The notes: generated from the sequence alone by a model not told the origin. A stretch of 64,000 bases of DNA from Microbacterium sp. CFH 31415 (GCF_022538185.1 NZ_JAKYXC010000002.1:62001-126000); one strand, 5' to 3'; positions 35,830-45,709 are shown, numbered from the stretch's first letter. Program-made: numbers and translations.

Positions 35830-37509
35830 ATGGCTGAATACATCTACTCGATGGTCCGCGCCCGCAAGGCGGTCGGAGACAAGCTCATCCTCGATGACGT
35901 CACGATGGCGTTCCTCCCCGGGGCGAAGATCGGCATGGTCGGTCCGAACGGCGCCGGAAAGTCGACGATCCTCAAGATCATGGCCGGCCTGGACACGCCG
36001 TCGAACGGCGAGGCGAAGCTCAGCCCCGGCTTCAGTGTCGGCATCCTCATGCAGGAGCCCGAGCTCGACGAGTCCAAGACCGTGCTCGAGAACATCCAGG
36101 ACGGCATCGCGATCAAGGCGAAGCTCGACCGCTTCAACGAGATCTCGGCGCTCATGGCCGACCCCGACGCCGACTTCGACGCGCTCCTCGCCGAGATGGG
36201 CGTGCTTCAGGAGGAGATCGACGCCGCTGACGCGTGGGACCTCGACTCGCAGCTCGAGCAGGCGATGGATGCACTGCGCACTCCGCCCGGCGATGCCCAG
36301 ATCGCCCCGCTCTCCGGTGGTGAGAAGCGTCGTGTCGCGCTCACGAAGCTTCTGCTTCAGAAGCCCGATCTCCTGCTCCTCGACGAGCCCACGAACCACC
36401 TCGATGCCGAGAGCGTCCTGTGGCTCGAGCAGCACCTGCAGAAGTACCCCGGCGCCGTGATCGCGATCACGCACGACCGGTACTTCCTCGACAACGTCGC
36501 TGAATGGATCGCCGAGGTCGACCGCGGGCGACTGATCGGCTACGAGGGCAACTACTCGACCTATCTCGAGAAGAAGGGCGAGCGCCTTGCCATCCAGGGC
36601 AAGAAGGACGCGAAGCTCGCCAAGCGCCTGGCCGAAGAGCTCGAGTGGGTCCGCTCCAACGCGAAGGGCCGCCAGGCGAAGTCGAAGGCCCGGCTCGCGC
36701 GCTACGAAGAGATGGCGGCCGAGGCAGACCGTACGCGGAAGCTCGATTTCGAGGAGATCACCATCCCGCCGGGCCCGCGCCTGGGCAGCATCGTCATCGA
36801 GGCCAAGAAGCTGCAGAAGGGCTTCGACGGCCGATCCCTGATCGATGGTCTGAGCTTCAGCCTCCCGCCGAACGGCATCGTGGGCGTCATCGGTCCCAAC
36901 GGCGTCGGCAAGACGACCCTGTTCAAGACCATCGTGGGGCTCGAACCGCTCGACGGCGGCGACCTGAAGATCGGCGAGACGGTCAAGATCAGCTACGTCG
37001 ACCAGTCGCGCGCCAGCATCGACCCGAACAAGACGCTGTGGGAGGTCGTGTCCGACGGACTCGACATCATCACGGTGGGCAAGACCGAGATCCCGTCGCG
37101 GGCGTACGTGTCGAAGTTCGGCTTCAAGGGGCCCGACCAGCAGAAGAAGGCCGGCGTGCTCTCCGGTGGTGAGCGCAACCGCCTCAATCTGGCGCTGACG
37201 CTCAAGGAGGGCGGCAACCTGCTGCTGCTCGACGAGCCGACCAACGACCTCGACGTCGAGACGCTGCAGTCGCTCGAGAACGCGCTTCTCGAGTTCCCCG
37301 GCTGCGCCGTGGTGATCACGCACGACCGGTGGTTCCTCGACCGCATCGCCACGCACATCCTGGCGTACGAGGGCACCGACGAGGACCCCGACAAGTGGTA
37401 CTGGTTCGAGGGCAACTTCGAGGCGTACGAGGAGAACAAGATCGAACGCCTCGGGCCCGACGCGGCCAAGCCGCACCGCTCGGCCTACCGCAAGCTCACC
37501 CGTGACTGA
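35830..37509 (+). CDS. ettA: Energy-dependent translational throttle protein (ABC-F)
   Basis: Ribosome-binding ABC-F ATPase that gates the first elongation steps according to energy charge. 559 residues with two nucleotide-binding domains. Walker A motifs: GPNGAGKST at residue 38 and GPNGVGKTT at residue 355. Signatures: LSGGEKRR and LSGGERNR; Walker B: LLLLDEPTNHLD and LLLLDEPTNDLD. The basic interdomain linker (KGRQAKSKARLARYEE) and the whole length match EttA. The next gene begins inside its last codons. Confidence 0.95.
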   Translation: MAEYIYSMVRARKAVGDKLILDDVTMAFLPGAKIGMVGPNGAGKSTILKIMAGLDTPSNGEAKLSPGFSVGILMQEPELDESKTVLENIQDGIAIKAKLDRFNEISALMADPDADFDALLAEMGVLQEEIDAADAWDLDSQLEQAMDALRTPPGDAQIAPLSGGEKRRVALTKLLLQKPDLLLLDEPTNHLDAESVLWLEQHLQKYPGAVIAITHDRYFLDNVAEWIAEVDRGRLIGYEGNYSTYLEKKGERLAIQGKKDAKLAKRLAEELEWVRSNAKGRQAKSKARLARYEEMAAEADRTRKLDFEEITIPPGPRLGSIVIEAKKLQKGFDGRSLIDGLSFSLPPNGIVGVIGPNGVGKTTLFKTIVGLEPLDGGDLKIGETVKISYVDQSRASIDPNKTLWEVVSDGLDIITVGKTEIPSRAYVSKFGFKGPDQQKKAGVLSGGERNRLNLALTLKEGGNLLLLDEPTNDLDVETLQSLENALLEFPGCAVVITHDRWFLDRIATHILAYEGTDEDPDKWYWFEGNFEAYEENKIERLGPDAAKPHRSAYRKLTRD

Positions 37510-38017
37510 CGACCGCCCGGCAGGCGCCGCCGGCGGGCGGCGCCTGCACATCCCCATCCACCTGCGGTGGGCAGACCTCGACGCGTTCAATCACGTCAAC
37601 AACACCTCGATGCTCAAACTGCTCGAGGAGGCGCGGGTGCGCGCGTTCTGGGTCCCCGGGCCGGGGGAGGACGCCCCCGACACCGCCGTGCTCGACTCGA
37701 GCATCTTCAGCGGGGTGCTCACGCTCATCGCCCGTCAGGAGATCGAGTACCTCGCGCCCGTGCCGTATCAGCGGCACCCGCTCGACGTGCAGATGTGGTT
37801 CGCGAAGCTGGGCGGGTCGAGCATCGAGGTCTGCTACGAAGTGTGTAGCCCCGTCGAGATGGCCGTGGACGGCGTCCAGACGGTGCTGGCCCGAGCGACG
37901 ACCGTCGTCGTCAAGGTGGACGCGGAGAGCGGACGCCCGTTGCGGCTGTCCGCGACGGAACGGGCCGCCTGGTCGCCGTACCTCGGAGAGCCGGTCACCT
38001 ACGCCCACCGCCGCTGA
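37502..38017 (+). CDS. Acyl-CoA thioesterase, hotdog fold (4HBT type)
   Basis: 171 residues with the hotdog signature LRWADLDAFNHVNNTSMLKLLEEARVRAFW, whose Asp and Asn-His-Val-Asn core is the catalytic region of 4-hydroxybenzoyl-CoA thioesterase relatives. It cleaves acyl-CoA thioesters; the acyl group is unknown. GTG 37502 overlaps the ettA stop by eight bases, so it is translated with ettA. It converges on a second, unrelated thioesterase (TesB type). Confidence 0.85.
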   Translation: MTDDRPAGAAGGRRLHIPIHLRWADLDAFNHVNNTSMLKLLEEARVRAFWVPGPGEDAPDTAVLDSSIFSGVLTLIARQEIEYLAPVPYQRHPLDVQMWFAKLGGSSIEVCYEVCSPVEMAVDGVQTVLARATTVVVKVDAESGRPLRLSATERAAWSPYLGEPVTYAHRR

Positions 38018-38049
38018 GCCCGGCAAAGGGCTGAGCCAGGGCGGCGCGC

Positions 38050-38943
38050 TCACCCCGCTTCGGGCACGCGCACCATGATCTCCTGCGCGACGCTCGCCAG
38101 CAGCGTGCCGTCGTGCGAGTAGACGCGCCCGGTCGCCAGTCCGCGCCCGCCTCGTGCCGACGGGGACTCCTGGACGTACAGCATCCACTCGTCCACTCGC
38201 CCGAAGCGGTGATACCACATCGCGTGGTCCAGGCTGGCGACCTTGAGGCCCCGCGTCGCCCATGCGATGCCGTGGGCGCGCAGGATCGACTCCTGGATCG
38301 TCAGATCGCTGAGGTACGCCAGAGCTGCGCGGTGGATCGCCGGTGAGTCGGGGATCGGCCGGCGCACCTTCATCCACACGGCCTGGCTGGGCGCGCGCTC
38401 CCCTTCGACCGTGAGGTAGATCGGCGACGGCACGTGACGCAGATCCACCGGACGGTCGGTGAACAGTCGCTTGGACATCGGATGCAGTCCGTGCAGGTGC
38501 GACTCGATGTCGGGAAGCTCGTCGGGGGCCGGGACGCCCTCGGGCATCGGGGCCTGGTGGTCGATCCCGGGATCCTCGTCCTGGAAGGAGGCGATCATCG
38601 AGAAGATCGGCACACCCTCCTGGTAGGCCTGCGTGCGCCGGGTCGAGAACGAGCGTCCGTCGTGGATGCGGTCCACGGCGAAGGTGATGCCCTTCGCCGA
38701 ATCGCCGGGACGGAGGAAGTAACCGTGCATGGAGTGCACGTGGCGGTCGACGGGCGTGGTTCGGGCTGCGGCCACCAGGGACTGCGCCAGCACCTGTCCG
38801 CCGTACACCCGGCCCAGCGGCATGGACTGCGAGACGCCCGTGAAGATGTCCTCCTCCGTGCGCGCGTCCGATCCCGCGAGATCCAGCACGGACAGCATCG
38901 ACGCGACGGGATCGGGGTCGGGCTCCCACTCGGCCTGTTCCAC
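38050..38943 (-). CDS. Acyl-CoA thioesterase II (TesB family)
   Basis: 297 residues, a double hotdog. N-terminal half: RVYGGQVLAQSLVAAART and HSMHGYFLRPGDSAKGITFAVDRIHDGRSF (in parts). C-terminal half: LTIQESILRAHGIAW and SLDHAMWYHRFGRVDEWMLY, with the catalytic Asp region. Length and motifs match TesB. GGAAGGGAG precedes the GTG start. Hydrolyses medium- and long-chain acyl-CoA in the cytoplasm. Confidence 0.92.
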   Translation of the reverse strand: MEQAEWEPDPDPVASMLSVLDLAGSDARTEEDIFTGVSQSMPLGRVYGGQVLAQSLVAAARTTPVDRHVHSMHGYFLRPGDSAKGITFAVDRIHDGRSFSTRRTQAYQEGVPIFSMIASFQDEDPGIDHQAPMPEGVPAPDELPDIESHLHGLHPMSKRLFTDRPVDLRHVPSPIYLTVEGERAPSQAVWMKVRRPIPDSPAIHRAALAYLSDLTIQESILRAHGIAWATRGLKVASLDHAMWYHRFGRVDEWMLYVQESPSARGGRGLATGRVYSHDGTLLASVAQEIMVRVPEAG

Positions 38944-38987
38944 GCGACTCCCTTCCGGGCGCGCACGGCGCCTGTCGTTCCGCTTGG

Positions 38988-38993
38988 TAGCTT
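38988..38993 (+). promoter_or_regulatory. Leaderless -10 (TAGCTT) of the 39001 gene
   Basis: TAGCTT, seven bases, then ATG at 39001. Confidence 0.6.
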
Positions 38994-39000
38994 AGGGGCG

Positions 39001-39678
39001 ATGCCTCCCCGCCTGATCCTCGCCGACGCCGAGTCGGCGGCTGACGTCCTCACCTTCGCCGGCCGAGCGGATCGTTTCACCGATGAAGGCGTGCGGCTCC
39101 AGGCGACGGGCGGGGTACTCGTGATGACGTCGGCACCGCTGGCCCCGCGCGGAATCGGCGACGCGACCCCGACGGTGCTCGCGATGAGAACGGTCGCAGC
39201 CGACCCCGAACTCGTGTGCGACCTGGCGGTCGAGGCATCCGCTCTGCGCGCCGTCCCCGGCGAGCCGTCGGCGGTCGAGCTGCCCGAGACGGCCCTCTCA
39301 CCGGCATGGGCAGGTATCACTCCGCCGCGCGGCGGCTGGACGGAGCGTGAGGGCATCGATGCGTCGATGCTCGCCGCGAAGGCGCAGGGCGGCATCGCCC
39401 GGGTCGCCGAGGCGGTTCCGACCGACGCCGGCGAGGACATCGTGCGCGCGATCCGGGCGACGGTGTGGGGCGAGCCCGATGACGAACTGGGCGGGCTTCC
39501 CCTCGGCGTCGCCTACGCGGCACTCAGCATGGGCTTCATCAGCGGTGCCGAGACCGCGCGCGTGCGCGTCAATGTGCCGTGGACGCGCGTCAGCCTGGAG
39601 CGAGGCCACGTGGTCGTGCGCGGCCCCGCGGTCATGGGACTCACGCCGGTCCGGCGCACCGGAGCCCGCGACAGCTGA
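39001..39678 (+). CDS. Conserved hypothetical protein
   Basis: 225 residues, cytoplasmic, no membrane segment. It begins RLILADAESAADVLTFAGRA and contains WAGITPPRGGW and LGGLPLGVAYAALSMGFI, features I associate with an uncharacterised actinobacterial family. No catalytic motif recognised. The ATG is fixed by TAGCTT seven bases upstream; the frame is open further upstream but that is antisense to tesB. It ends five bases before the convergent FAD dehydrogenase gene. Confidence 0.7.
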   Translation: MPPRLILADAESAADVLTFAGRADRFTDEGVRLQATGGVLVMTSAPLAPRGIGDATPTVLAMRTVAADPELVCDLAVEASALRAVPGEPSAVELPETALSPAWAGITPPRGGWTEREGIDASMLAAKAQGGIARVAEAVPTDAGEDIVRAIRATVWGEPDDELGGLPLGVAYAALSMGFISGAETARVRVNVPWTRVSLERGHVVVRGPAVMGLTPVRRTGARDS

Positions 39679-39683
39679 TCGGC

Positions 39684-41354
39684 TCAAACCGCGGCGGCGG
39701 CCGCCCGTCCGGCCGTGCGGCCTGAGAAGAGGCAACCGCCCACGAACGTGCCCTCGAGAGCGCGGTAGCCGTGGACGCCCCCGCCGCCGAAGCCGCTGGC
39801 CTCACCCGCCGCGAACAGGCCGGGAATCGGCTGGCCGCCCGCGCCGAGCGCGCGCGCCGACAGGTCGGTCTCGATGCCGCCGAGCGACTTGCGCGTGAGC
39901 ACATGGAGCTTCACGGCGATCAGCGGCCCACACGCGGGGTCGAGGATACGGTGCGGGTTGGCGGTGCGAATCAGCTTGTCGCCGCGGTACGACCGCGCCG
40001 AGCGCAGCATGGCGATCTGCGCGTCCTTGGTGAAGTCGTTGTCGATCTCACGATCGCGCGCCTCGACCTCGAACCGCACGCGGTCGCCGTCGAGCACCTC
40101 GCCGCCCGGAAGCGCCTTCATGCCGGCGATCAGGTCGTCGAGGTCGTCGCGCACGATGAAGTCGGCGCCCCTGTCCATGAAGGCCTGCACCGGCCCGGCG
40201 GCTCCCTTGCCGAGGCGCGACTTCGCCAGCAGCTTCACGTCCTTGCCGGTGAGGTCGGGGTTCTGCTCGCTGCCCGAGAGGGTGAACTCCTTCTCGATGA
40301 TCTTCTGCGACAGCACGAACCACGAGTGGTCGTGGCCGGTCGCACGCAGGTGCGCGAGCGTGCCCAGGGTGTCGAAGCCGGGGAAGAGCGGCACCGGCAG
40401 GCGCTGGCCGGTCGCGTCGAGCCACACCGACGACGGGCCGGGGAGGATGCGGATGCCGTGATCCGGCCACACCGGATCCCAGTTCTGGATGCCCTCGACG
40501 TAGTGCCACATGCGGTCGCCGTTGATCAGGTTGGCGCCAGCGGCCGACGACACCTCCTGCATCGAGCCGTCGACGTACGCGGGGACGCCCGTGACCATCG
40601 TCTGCGGCGCAGTGCCGAGACGCTCCGGCCACCACTTGCGGACGAGCTCGTGATTGCCCCCGATGCCGCCCGACGACACGATCGTCGCTCCCGCGGTCAC
40701 GGCGAACGAGCCGACGACCTCGCGCGACGAGGCGTACCCGCGCGCGGCGCCGGACGGCGCGAGCACGTCGCCTTCGGCCCCGGTCACGACCCCGCCGGTC
40801 ACCGTGAGCGAAGTGACCTTGTGGCGCGGGAGGATCGTGATCCGCCCCTGCGTCTCGGCGGCCTCGACGTCGGACTGGAAGGGCGCGACGATGCCCGGGC
40901 CCGTGCCCCACGTGATGTGGAAGCGCGGCACCGAGTTGCCGGGGCCCGTGGCGGTGTAGCCGCCGCGCTCGGCCCAGCCGACGACCGGGAAGAACCGCAC
41001 GCCCTTCTCGCGCAGCCAGCTGCGCTTCTCCTCGTGCGCGAACTGCAGGTACGCCTCGGCCCAGCGCTTCGGCCAGGCATCTTCGTCGCGATCGAAGCCC
41101 GCGTTGCCGAACCAGTCCTGCCGGGCGAGCTCGAGCGAGTCCTTGATGCCCATGCGCCGCTGCTCGGGCGAGTCGACGAAGAAGAGCCCGCCGAACGACC
41201 ACCACGCCTGGCCGCCGAGATTCGAGCGGGGCTCCTGATCGACGATCACGACCCGCTTGCCCGCGGCGACGGCCTCGCTCGCGGCCACGAGCCCGGCGAG
41301 GCCCCAGCCGATCACGAGGACGTCCGCGGAGTGGGTGGCGGGCACAGCGGGCAT
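39684..41354 (-). CDS. FAD-binding dehydrogenase (fumarate reductase/ketosteroid dehydrogenase family)
   Basis: 556 residues. The N-terminal dinucleotide-binding motif VLVIGWGLAGLVAASEAV is followed by the EPRSNLGGQAWWSFGG loop. The C-terminal flavin motif GLFAAGEASGFGGGGVHGYRALEG closes the FAD site. It matches the widespread FAD-binding dehydrogenase group related to KstD and fumarate reductase; the substrate is unknown. The ATG at 41354 has AAAGGAG five bases upstream. The frame continues upstream through a repeat but homology begins here. Confidence 0.87.
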   Translation of the reverse strand: MPAVPATHSADVLVIGWGLAGLVAASEAVAAGKRVVIVDQEPRSNLGGQAWWSFGGLFFVDSPEQRRMGIKDSLELARQDWFGNAGFDRDEDAWPKRWAEAYLQFAHEEKRSWLREKGVRFFPVVGWAERGGYTATGPGNSVPRFHITWGTGPGIVAPFQSDVEAAETQGRITILPRHKVTSLTVTGGVVTGAEGDVLAPSGAARGYASSREVVGSFAVTAGATIVSSGGIGGNHELVRKWWPERLGTAPQTMVTGVPAYVDGSMQEVSSAAGANLINGDRMWHYVEGIQNWDPVWPDHGIRILPGPSSVWLDATGQRLPVPLFPGFDTLGTLAHLRATGHDHSWFVLSQKIIEKEFTLSGSEQNPDLTGKDVKLLAKSRLGKGAAGPVQAFMDRGADFIVRDDLDDLIAGMKALPGGEVLDGDRVRFEVEARDREIDNDFTKDAQIAMLRSARSYRGDKLIRTANPHRILDPACGPLIAVKLHVLTRKSLGGIETDLSARALGAGGQPIPGLFAAGEASGFGGGGVHGYRALEGTFVGGCLFSGRTAGRAAAAAV

Positions 41355-41370
41355 GTCGACTCCTTTGTCG

Positions 41371-41398
41371 GGTGCGAGTTCGTCTGGTGCGAGTTCGT
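41371..41398. repeat. 13-bp direct repeat upstream of the FAD dehydrogenase gene
   Basis: GGTGCGAGTTCGT is present at 41371-41383 and 41386-41398 (period 15), with a third degenerate copy to about 41415. It lies 17 bases upstream of the start codon, in the leader or promoter. Confidence 0.55.
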
Positions 41399-41424
41399 GG
41401 GTTGCGAGGTGGTGCGGGGTCGGG

Positions 41425-41943
41425 TCAGGGCGTCGCGTCGCCACGCGCAGATGGTTCGGCGGTGAGCGGTATGGCCGAGCGCGGGGCGCCCGCCTCGGGA
41501 GCGTTGGGGCGGGATGCCGCGTCACGTCCGTTCGCGGCCGGGCCGATGCCGGTCGGCTCGAACGTGTTCACCATCGCATGCGCGGCGCGGTGCAGGTAGT
41601 CCCACAGCGTGGCCTCGTGCAGCGGCGAGAGCTTCAGGTCGTCCACCGCCGTGCGCATGTGCGCGAGCCAGCGGTCGCGGGCGTCGGGGTTGACATGGAA
41701 CGGCACGTGGCGCATGCGCAGCCGCGGGTGGCCGCGCTGCTCGCTGTAGGTCGTCGGACCGCCCCAGTACTGCTCGAGGAACATCGTGAGACGCTCCTTT
41801 GCAGGCCCGAGGTCGTCCTCGGGATACATCGGGCGCAGCACCTCGTCCTCGGCGACACCGCGGTAGAAGACGTCGACGAGCCGCACGAAGGCCTCGTGAC
41901 CGCCGATCTCGTCGTAGAAGCTCAGTGGCGCTGCATCCGTCAT
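41425..41943 (-). CDS. Truncated haemoglobin (group II-like globin)
   Basis: 172 residues. Globin fold: [55 protein letters not shown] (in parts) with the proximal His in RMRHVPF, and a [16 protein letters not shown]-terminal helix. The Trp and Tyr of WGGPTTYSE fit group II (GlbO). It binds haem and probably O2 or NO. An unusual 45-residue Pro/Ala-rich tail follows the globin core. The ATG overlaps the mscS stop (ATGA), so it is co-translated with the channel. Confidence 0.88.
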   Translation of the reverse strand: MTDAAPLSFYDEIGGHEAFVRLVDVFYRGVAEDEVLRPMYPEDDLGPAKERLTMFLEQYWGGPTTYSEQRGHPRLRMRHVPFHVNPDARDRWLAHMRTAVDDLKLSPLHEATLWDYLHRAAHAMVNTFEPTGIGPAANGRDAASRPNAPEAGAPRSAIPLTAEPSARGDATP

Positions 41944-43031
41944 GGGGTGGCCTTCGGGTCGTCGCCGGGCGTTTCCGGCGGAAGCGTCTTGGGCGTGCGC
42001 TTGGGCTTCCACACGGGACGGGAGGCTGCGGGCGGGGGAGTCACCGCGGTCGGCTTGGTCTTCGGGGGGTTGGCGCCGCGCACGCGCAGGGCGCCCTCGA
42101 TGCCGGAGGGCATGATCGTGTTGAGTGCCGGCAGTGTGATGCCTGCCTCGTCGAGCGCCTTCTTCAAGCGCATGCGGAGCTCCCGCGCGACGTCGTCCTT
42201 GGCGTTGGCGCGGGTCTTCATGACCAGGCGGATCACGAGCGCGTCGCCCGAGATCGACTCGAGTCCCCAGACCTCGGGCTGCTCGAGGATGCGGGTGCGC
42301 CACTTCGCGTCCTTCGCGAGGCCCTTGGCGGTCGTGAGCATGAGATGCTCGACCTCGTCGATGTCGGCGTCCACCGGGATCGACAGATCGACGATGACGC
42401 GCGACCACCCCTGTGACAGGTTGCCGATGCGGGTGATCTCGCCGTTGCGCACGTACCAGAGCGTGCCGTTGACATCGCGCACATGGGTGACGCGCACGCT
42501 GACGTACTCGACGATCCCCGAGGCGAGCCCGAGGTCGACGACGTCGCCGATGCCCACCTGGTCTTCGGCGACGATGAAGATGCCGTTGAGCACATCCTTG
42601 ACGATGTTCTGCGCGCCGAAGCCGAGGCCGGCACCGACGGCCGCTGTGAGCAGCGTGAGCGAGCCGAGGGCATTCGGGGCCAGGACGTTCACGATCAGCA
42701 GCAGCGCGATGATGACGACGGTCACATTGACGATGTTCTGCAGGATCGAGCCGAGCGTGCGGGTGCGCTGCACCAGTCGCACCGACGCGAGAGGCGAGCG
42801 CTCCAGCGCCTGCGTGTCGTCGACATTGGCCTTCGACTTGGCCCCATTGACGATGCGGTTCACGACGCGGCGGATGACGAAGCGCAGAATCCACACGACG
42901 ATGACGGCGCCGATGAGGATGCCGACGACGCTGAGCGCGGCCCAGCCGGCGCTCACGAGGAAGTCCAGGAACTGGGTCCACGCCGTCGGCTCCGCGGGCA
43001 CTTCCGGCTCAATGACATCGAGGTGGATCAT
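41940..43031 (-). CDS. MscS-family mechanosensitive ion channel
   Basis: 363 residues. N-terminal transmembrane helices ([28 protein letters not shown], read in parts, and [21 protein letters not shown]) lead to the pore helix [20 protein letters not shown]. The MscS beta domain ([22 protein letters not shown]) and a C-terminal alpha/beta domain follow. A Pro/Lys-rich tail ends the protein. It opens under membrane tension to release solutes after osmotic downshift. The ATG follows TAGGAT by seven bases. The globin gene is coupled downstream. Confidence 0.93.
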   Translation of the reverse strand: MIHLDVIEPEVPAEPTAWTQFLDFLVSAGWAALSVVGILIGAVIVVWILRFVIRRVVNRIVNGAKSKANVDDTQALERSPLASVRLVQRTRTLGSILQNIVNVTVVIIALLLIVNVLAPNALGSLTLLTAAVGAGLGFGAQNIVKDVLNGIFIVAEDQVGIGDVVDLGLASGIVEYVSVRVTHVRDVNGTLWYVRNGEITRIGNLSQGWSRVIVDLSIPVDADIDEVEHLMLTTAKGLAKDAKWRTRILEQPEVWGLESISGDALVIRLVMKTRANAKDDVARELRMRLKKALDEAGITLPALNTIMPSGIEGALRVRGANPPKTKPTAVTPPPAASRPVWKPKRTPKTLPPETPGDDPKATP

Positions 43032-43038
43032 CGAGACG

Positions 43039-43044
43039 ATCCTA
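43039..43044 (-). promoter_or_regulatory. Leaderless -10 (TAGGAT) of the MscS gene
   Basis: TAGGAT on the minus strand ends seven bases before the ATG at 43031. Confidence 0.6.
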
Positions 43045-43099
43045 ACGACCGTCGCCCGTGCGTCCGCCGAGGGCGCGGCTGATCGGGCACGCTACGGAG

Positions 43100-43136
43100 A
43101 GACCCCCCTCCGGCACATCGGCCGAGAGGGGGGTCT
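43100..43136 (-). terminator. Terminator after pepN
   Basis: Perfect 11-bp stem AGACCCCCCTC/GAGGGGGGTCT with a 15-base loop, 27 bases past the pepN stop on the minus strand. The tail (TCTCC) is only weakly T-rich. It insulates pepN from the MscS promoter. Confidence 0.75.
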
Positions 43137-43162
43137 TCGCGGAGCAAGGTGGTACCGCGGTA

Positions 43163-45709
43163 CTACTGCGCGTCGCGCTCCTGGACGGCCAGGGCGCGCT
43201 CCACTCCCGCGAGGTTCTCCGCCACGAGGCGGCGGAGCGCGGGGGCTGCGTCGGCGTTCGCCTCGAGCCACGCCCGGGTCGCGTCGCGCAGCCGGACGTC
43301 GGCGAGCGGTGCCGGGTAGAGCCCGAAGATCAGGTACTCGGCGATCTTGTACGTGCGCGACTCCCACACCGGCAGCAACGAGGCGAAGTACGGCTCGATG
43401 TAGTCGCCCAGCAGCTCGCGGCCGGCCGGGTGCACGAAGCCGAGTGCGGCCGACCGCACGATCGTGTTCGGCAGGTCGTCGCTGTCGATGAGCGAGGACC
43501 AGGCGGCCGCCTTCGCTTCGGCGGTCGGCAGGGCGGCCTTCGCCTGTGCGGCGAACTCGCCGCCCTTGGCGGTGTTGTCGGCCTCCAGCGCGGTGTCGAC
43601 CTCGGCCGCCGTCACGACTCCGCCCGCAGCGAGTGCGACGAGCAGCTGCCACGACAGGTCGGTGTCGATCTCGAGGCCGTCGAACGACACCTCTCCGTCG
43701 CGTACCTGGCGCACCTTCTCGACCTGCGCCGAGGTCGCGGCCGCACTCGCGAACGCGGTGACGAACTGCAGCTGGCTGTCGCTGCCGGCCGCGGCGCCCT
43801 GAGCGAGCTCCCACAGGGCGTCGGCCACCTTCTCGCGCGTGGCAGAGCGCTTCTCGGGCGCGACATACGCGTTGGCGGCGAGCTGGAGCTGCGCGAGGGT
43901 GGTGCGCACCGTGGTCGACTCGGTCTCGGAGCCGATGTTGCGCAGCACGAGGTCGACGTAATCGGACGCGGATGCCTCGGCATCGCGCGTCTGGTCCCAC
44001 GCGGCTCCCCACACGAGCGAGCGGGCGAGGGGGTCGCTGATCTTGCCGAGGTGGTCGATGGCCGTCTGCAGCGAGCGCTCGTCGAGACGGATCTTGGCGT
44101 ACGCCAGGTCGTCGTCGTTGAGCAGCACGAGGTCGGGGCGCTGCCGGCCCTTCAGCTCGGGGACCTCGGTCAGGTCGCCGTCGACGTCGAGTTCGATGTG
44201 GTGCACGCGTACGAGCGCGTCGCCCTCGACGTCGTAGAAGCCCACGCCCAGGCGGTGCGGGCGGATCGTCGGGTAGTCGGCGGGCGCGGTCTGCACGATC
44301 GCGAAGCGCGTGATGGCTCCGTCGACGTCGGTCACGATCTCGGGCGAGAGCGTGTTGACGCCGGCGGTCTCGAGCCACTTCCTCGACCACGTCGAGAGCT
44401 CGCGGCCGCTCGTGGTCTCGAGCTCCGCCAGCAGGTCGGAGAGCTCGGTGTTCGACCACTCGTGCTTCTTGAAGTACGCCGCCACGCCTGCGAAGAACTG
44501 CTCGATGCCGACCCACGCCGCGAGCTGCTTCAGGACCGAGCCGCCCTTGGCGTACGTGATGCCGTCGAAGTTGACCTGGACGTCTTCGAGGTCGTTGATC
44601 TGCGCGACGACGGGGTGCGTCGAGGGGAGCTGGTCCTGGCGGTACGCCCAGGTCTTCTCCATGGCGTTGAACGTGGTCCATGCTTCGGTCCACTCGGTGG
44701 CCTCGGCGGTCGCGATCGTCGACGCCCACTCGGCGAACGACTCGTTCAGCCAGAGGTCGTTCCACCACTTCATCGTGACGAGGTCGCCGAACCACATGTG
44801 GGCGAGCTCGTGCAGGATCGTGACCACGCGTCGCTCCTTGACGGCGTCGGTCACCTTCGAGCGGAAGACGTAGGACTCGGTGAAGGTCACGGCGCCCGCG
44901 TTCTCCATCGCGCCCGCGTTGAACTCCGGCACGAAGAGCTGGTCGTACTTGGCGAACGGGTACGCGTAGTCGAACTTGTCCTCGAAGTATGCGAAGCCCT
45001 GACGGGTCTTCTCGAAGATGTAATCGGCGTCGAGGTGCTGCCACAGGCTCTTGCGTCCGTAGACGCCCAGGGGGATCACGCGGCCCGACGAGCTGGTCAG
45101 CTCGGAGAAGGTCGCTTCGTACGGACCGGCGATGAGGGCGGTGATATACGACGAGATCCGCGGGGTGGCCTCGAAGGTCCACGTCGCGCTGCCGTCGCCG
45201 TGCGCCTCGGGCTCGGGAGTGGGCGAGTTCGAGACGACCTTCCAGGCGGCGGGCGCCGTGACGGTGAACTGGAACGTCGCCTTCAGATCGGGCTGCTCGA
45301 ACACCGCGTACACGCGGCGCGAGTCGGGAACCTCGAACTGCGAGTAGAGGTAGACCTCGTCGTCGACCGGGTCGACGAAGCGGTGGAGGCCCTCGCCCGT
45401 GTTCGTGTAGAGGCAGTCGGCGTCGATCACGAGCTCGTTCTCGGCCTCGAGCCCGGCGAGCGCGATGCGCGACTCGGCGAACGCGGTCGCGGGGTCGATC
45501 GAACGGCCGTTGAGCGTGACCTCACGGATCTCGCGCGCGATCAGGTCGATGAACGTATCGGCTCCCGGCGTCGCCGAGAAGCGCACGACGGTGCGCGAGG
45601 AGAACACCTCAGCGCCCTTCGTCAGGTCGAGCGCGACCTCGTACGAGTGGGTGTCGATGATGGCGCGACGCTCCTGCGCCTCGCTGCGGGTGAGGTTCTC
45701 TCCAGGCAC
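43163..45709 (-). CDS. pepN: Aminopeptidase N (M1 family)
   Basis: Zinc aminopeptidase that trims N-terminal residues in the cytoplasm. 848 residues, the family length. GAMEN at residues 266-270 and HELAHMWFGDLVT starting at His300, followed by the third zinc ligand in WLNESFAEW. The ERAP1-like C-terminal helical domain is complete. The start is GTG 45709 (VPGENLTRSEAQERR); a GGAGC stretch lies just upstream. Confidence 0.95.
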   Translation of the reverse strand: MPGENLTRSEAQERRAIIDTHSYEVALDLTKGAEVFSSRTVVRFSATPGADTFIDLIAREIREVTLNGRSIDPATAFAESRIALAGLEAENELVIDADCLYTNTGEGLHRFVDPVDDEVYLYSQFEVPDSRRVYAVFEQPDLKATFQFTVTAPAAWKVVSNSPTPEPEAHGDGSATWTFEATPRISSYITALIAGPYEATFSELTSSSGRVIPLGVYGRKSLWQHLDADYIFEKTRQGFAYFEDKFDYAYPFAKYDQLFVPEFNAGAMENAGAVTFTESYVFRSKVTDAVKERRVVTILHELAHMWFGDLVTMKWWNDLWLNESFAEWASTIATAEATEWTEAWTTFNAMEKTWAYRQDQLPSTHPVVAQINDLEDVQVNFDGITYAKGGSVLKQLAAWVGIEQFFAGVAAYFKKHEWSNTELSDLLAELETTSGRELSTWSRKWLETAGVNTLSPEIVTDVDGAITRFAIVQTAPADYPTIRPHRLGVGFYDVEGDALVRVHHIELDVDGDLTEVPELKGRQRPDLVLLNDDDLAYAKIRLDERSLQTAIDHLGKISDPLARSLVWGAAWDQTRDAEASASDYVDLVLRNIGSETESTTVRTTLAQLQLAANAYVAPEKRSATREKVADALWELAQGAAAGSDSQLQFVTAFASAAATSAQVEKVRQVRDGEVSFDGLEIDTDLSWQLLVALAAGGVVTAAEVDTALEADNTAKGGEFAAQAKAALPTAEAKAAAWSSLIDSDDLPNTIVRSAALGFVHPAGRELLGDYIEPYFASLLPVWESRTYKIAEYLIFGLYPAPLADVRLRDATRAWLEANADAAPALRRLVAENLAGVERALAVQERDAQ

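Noticed and set aside
37502..38943. The two thioesterases as a duplicated pair
   Set aside because: They belong to different hotdog architectures (single 4HBT versus double TesB) with no sequence similarity.
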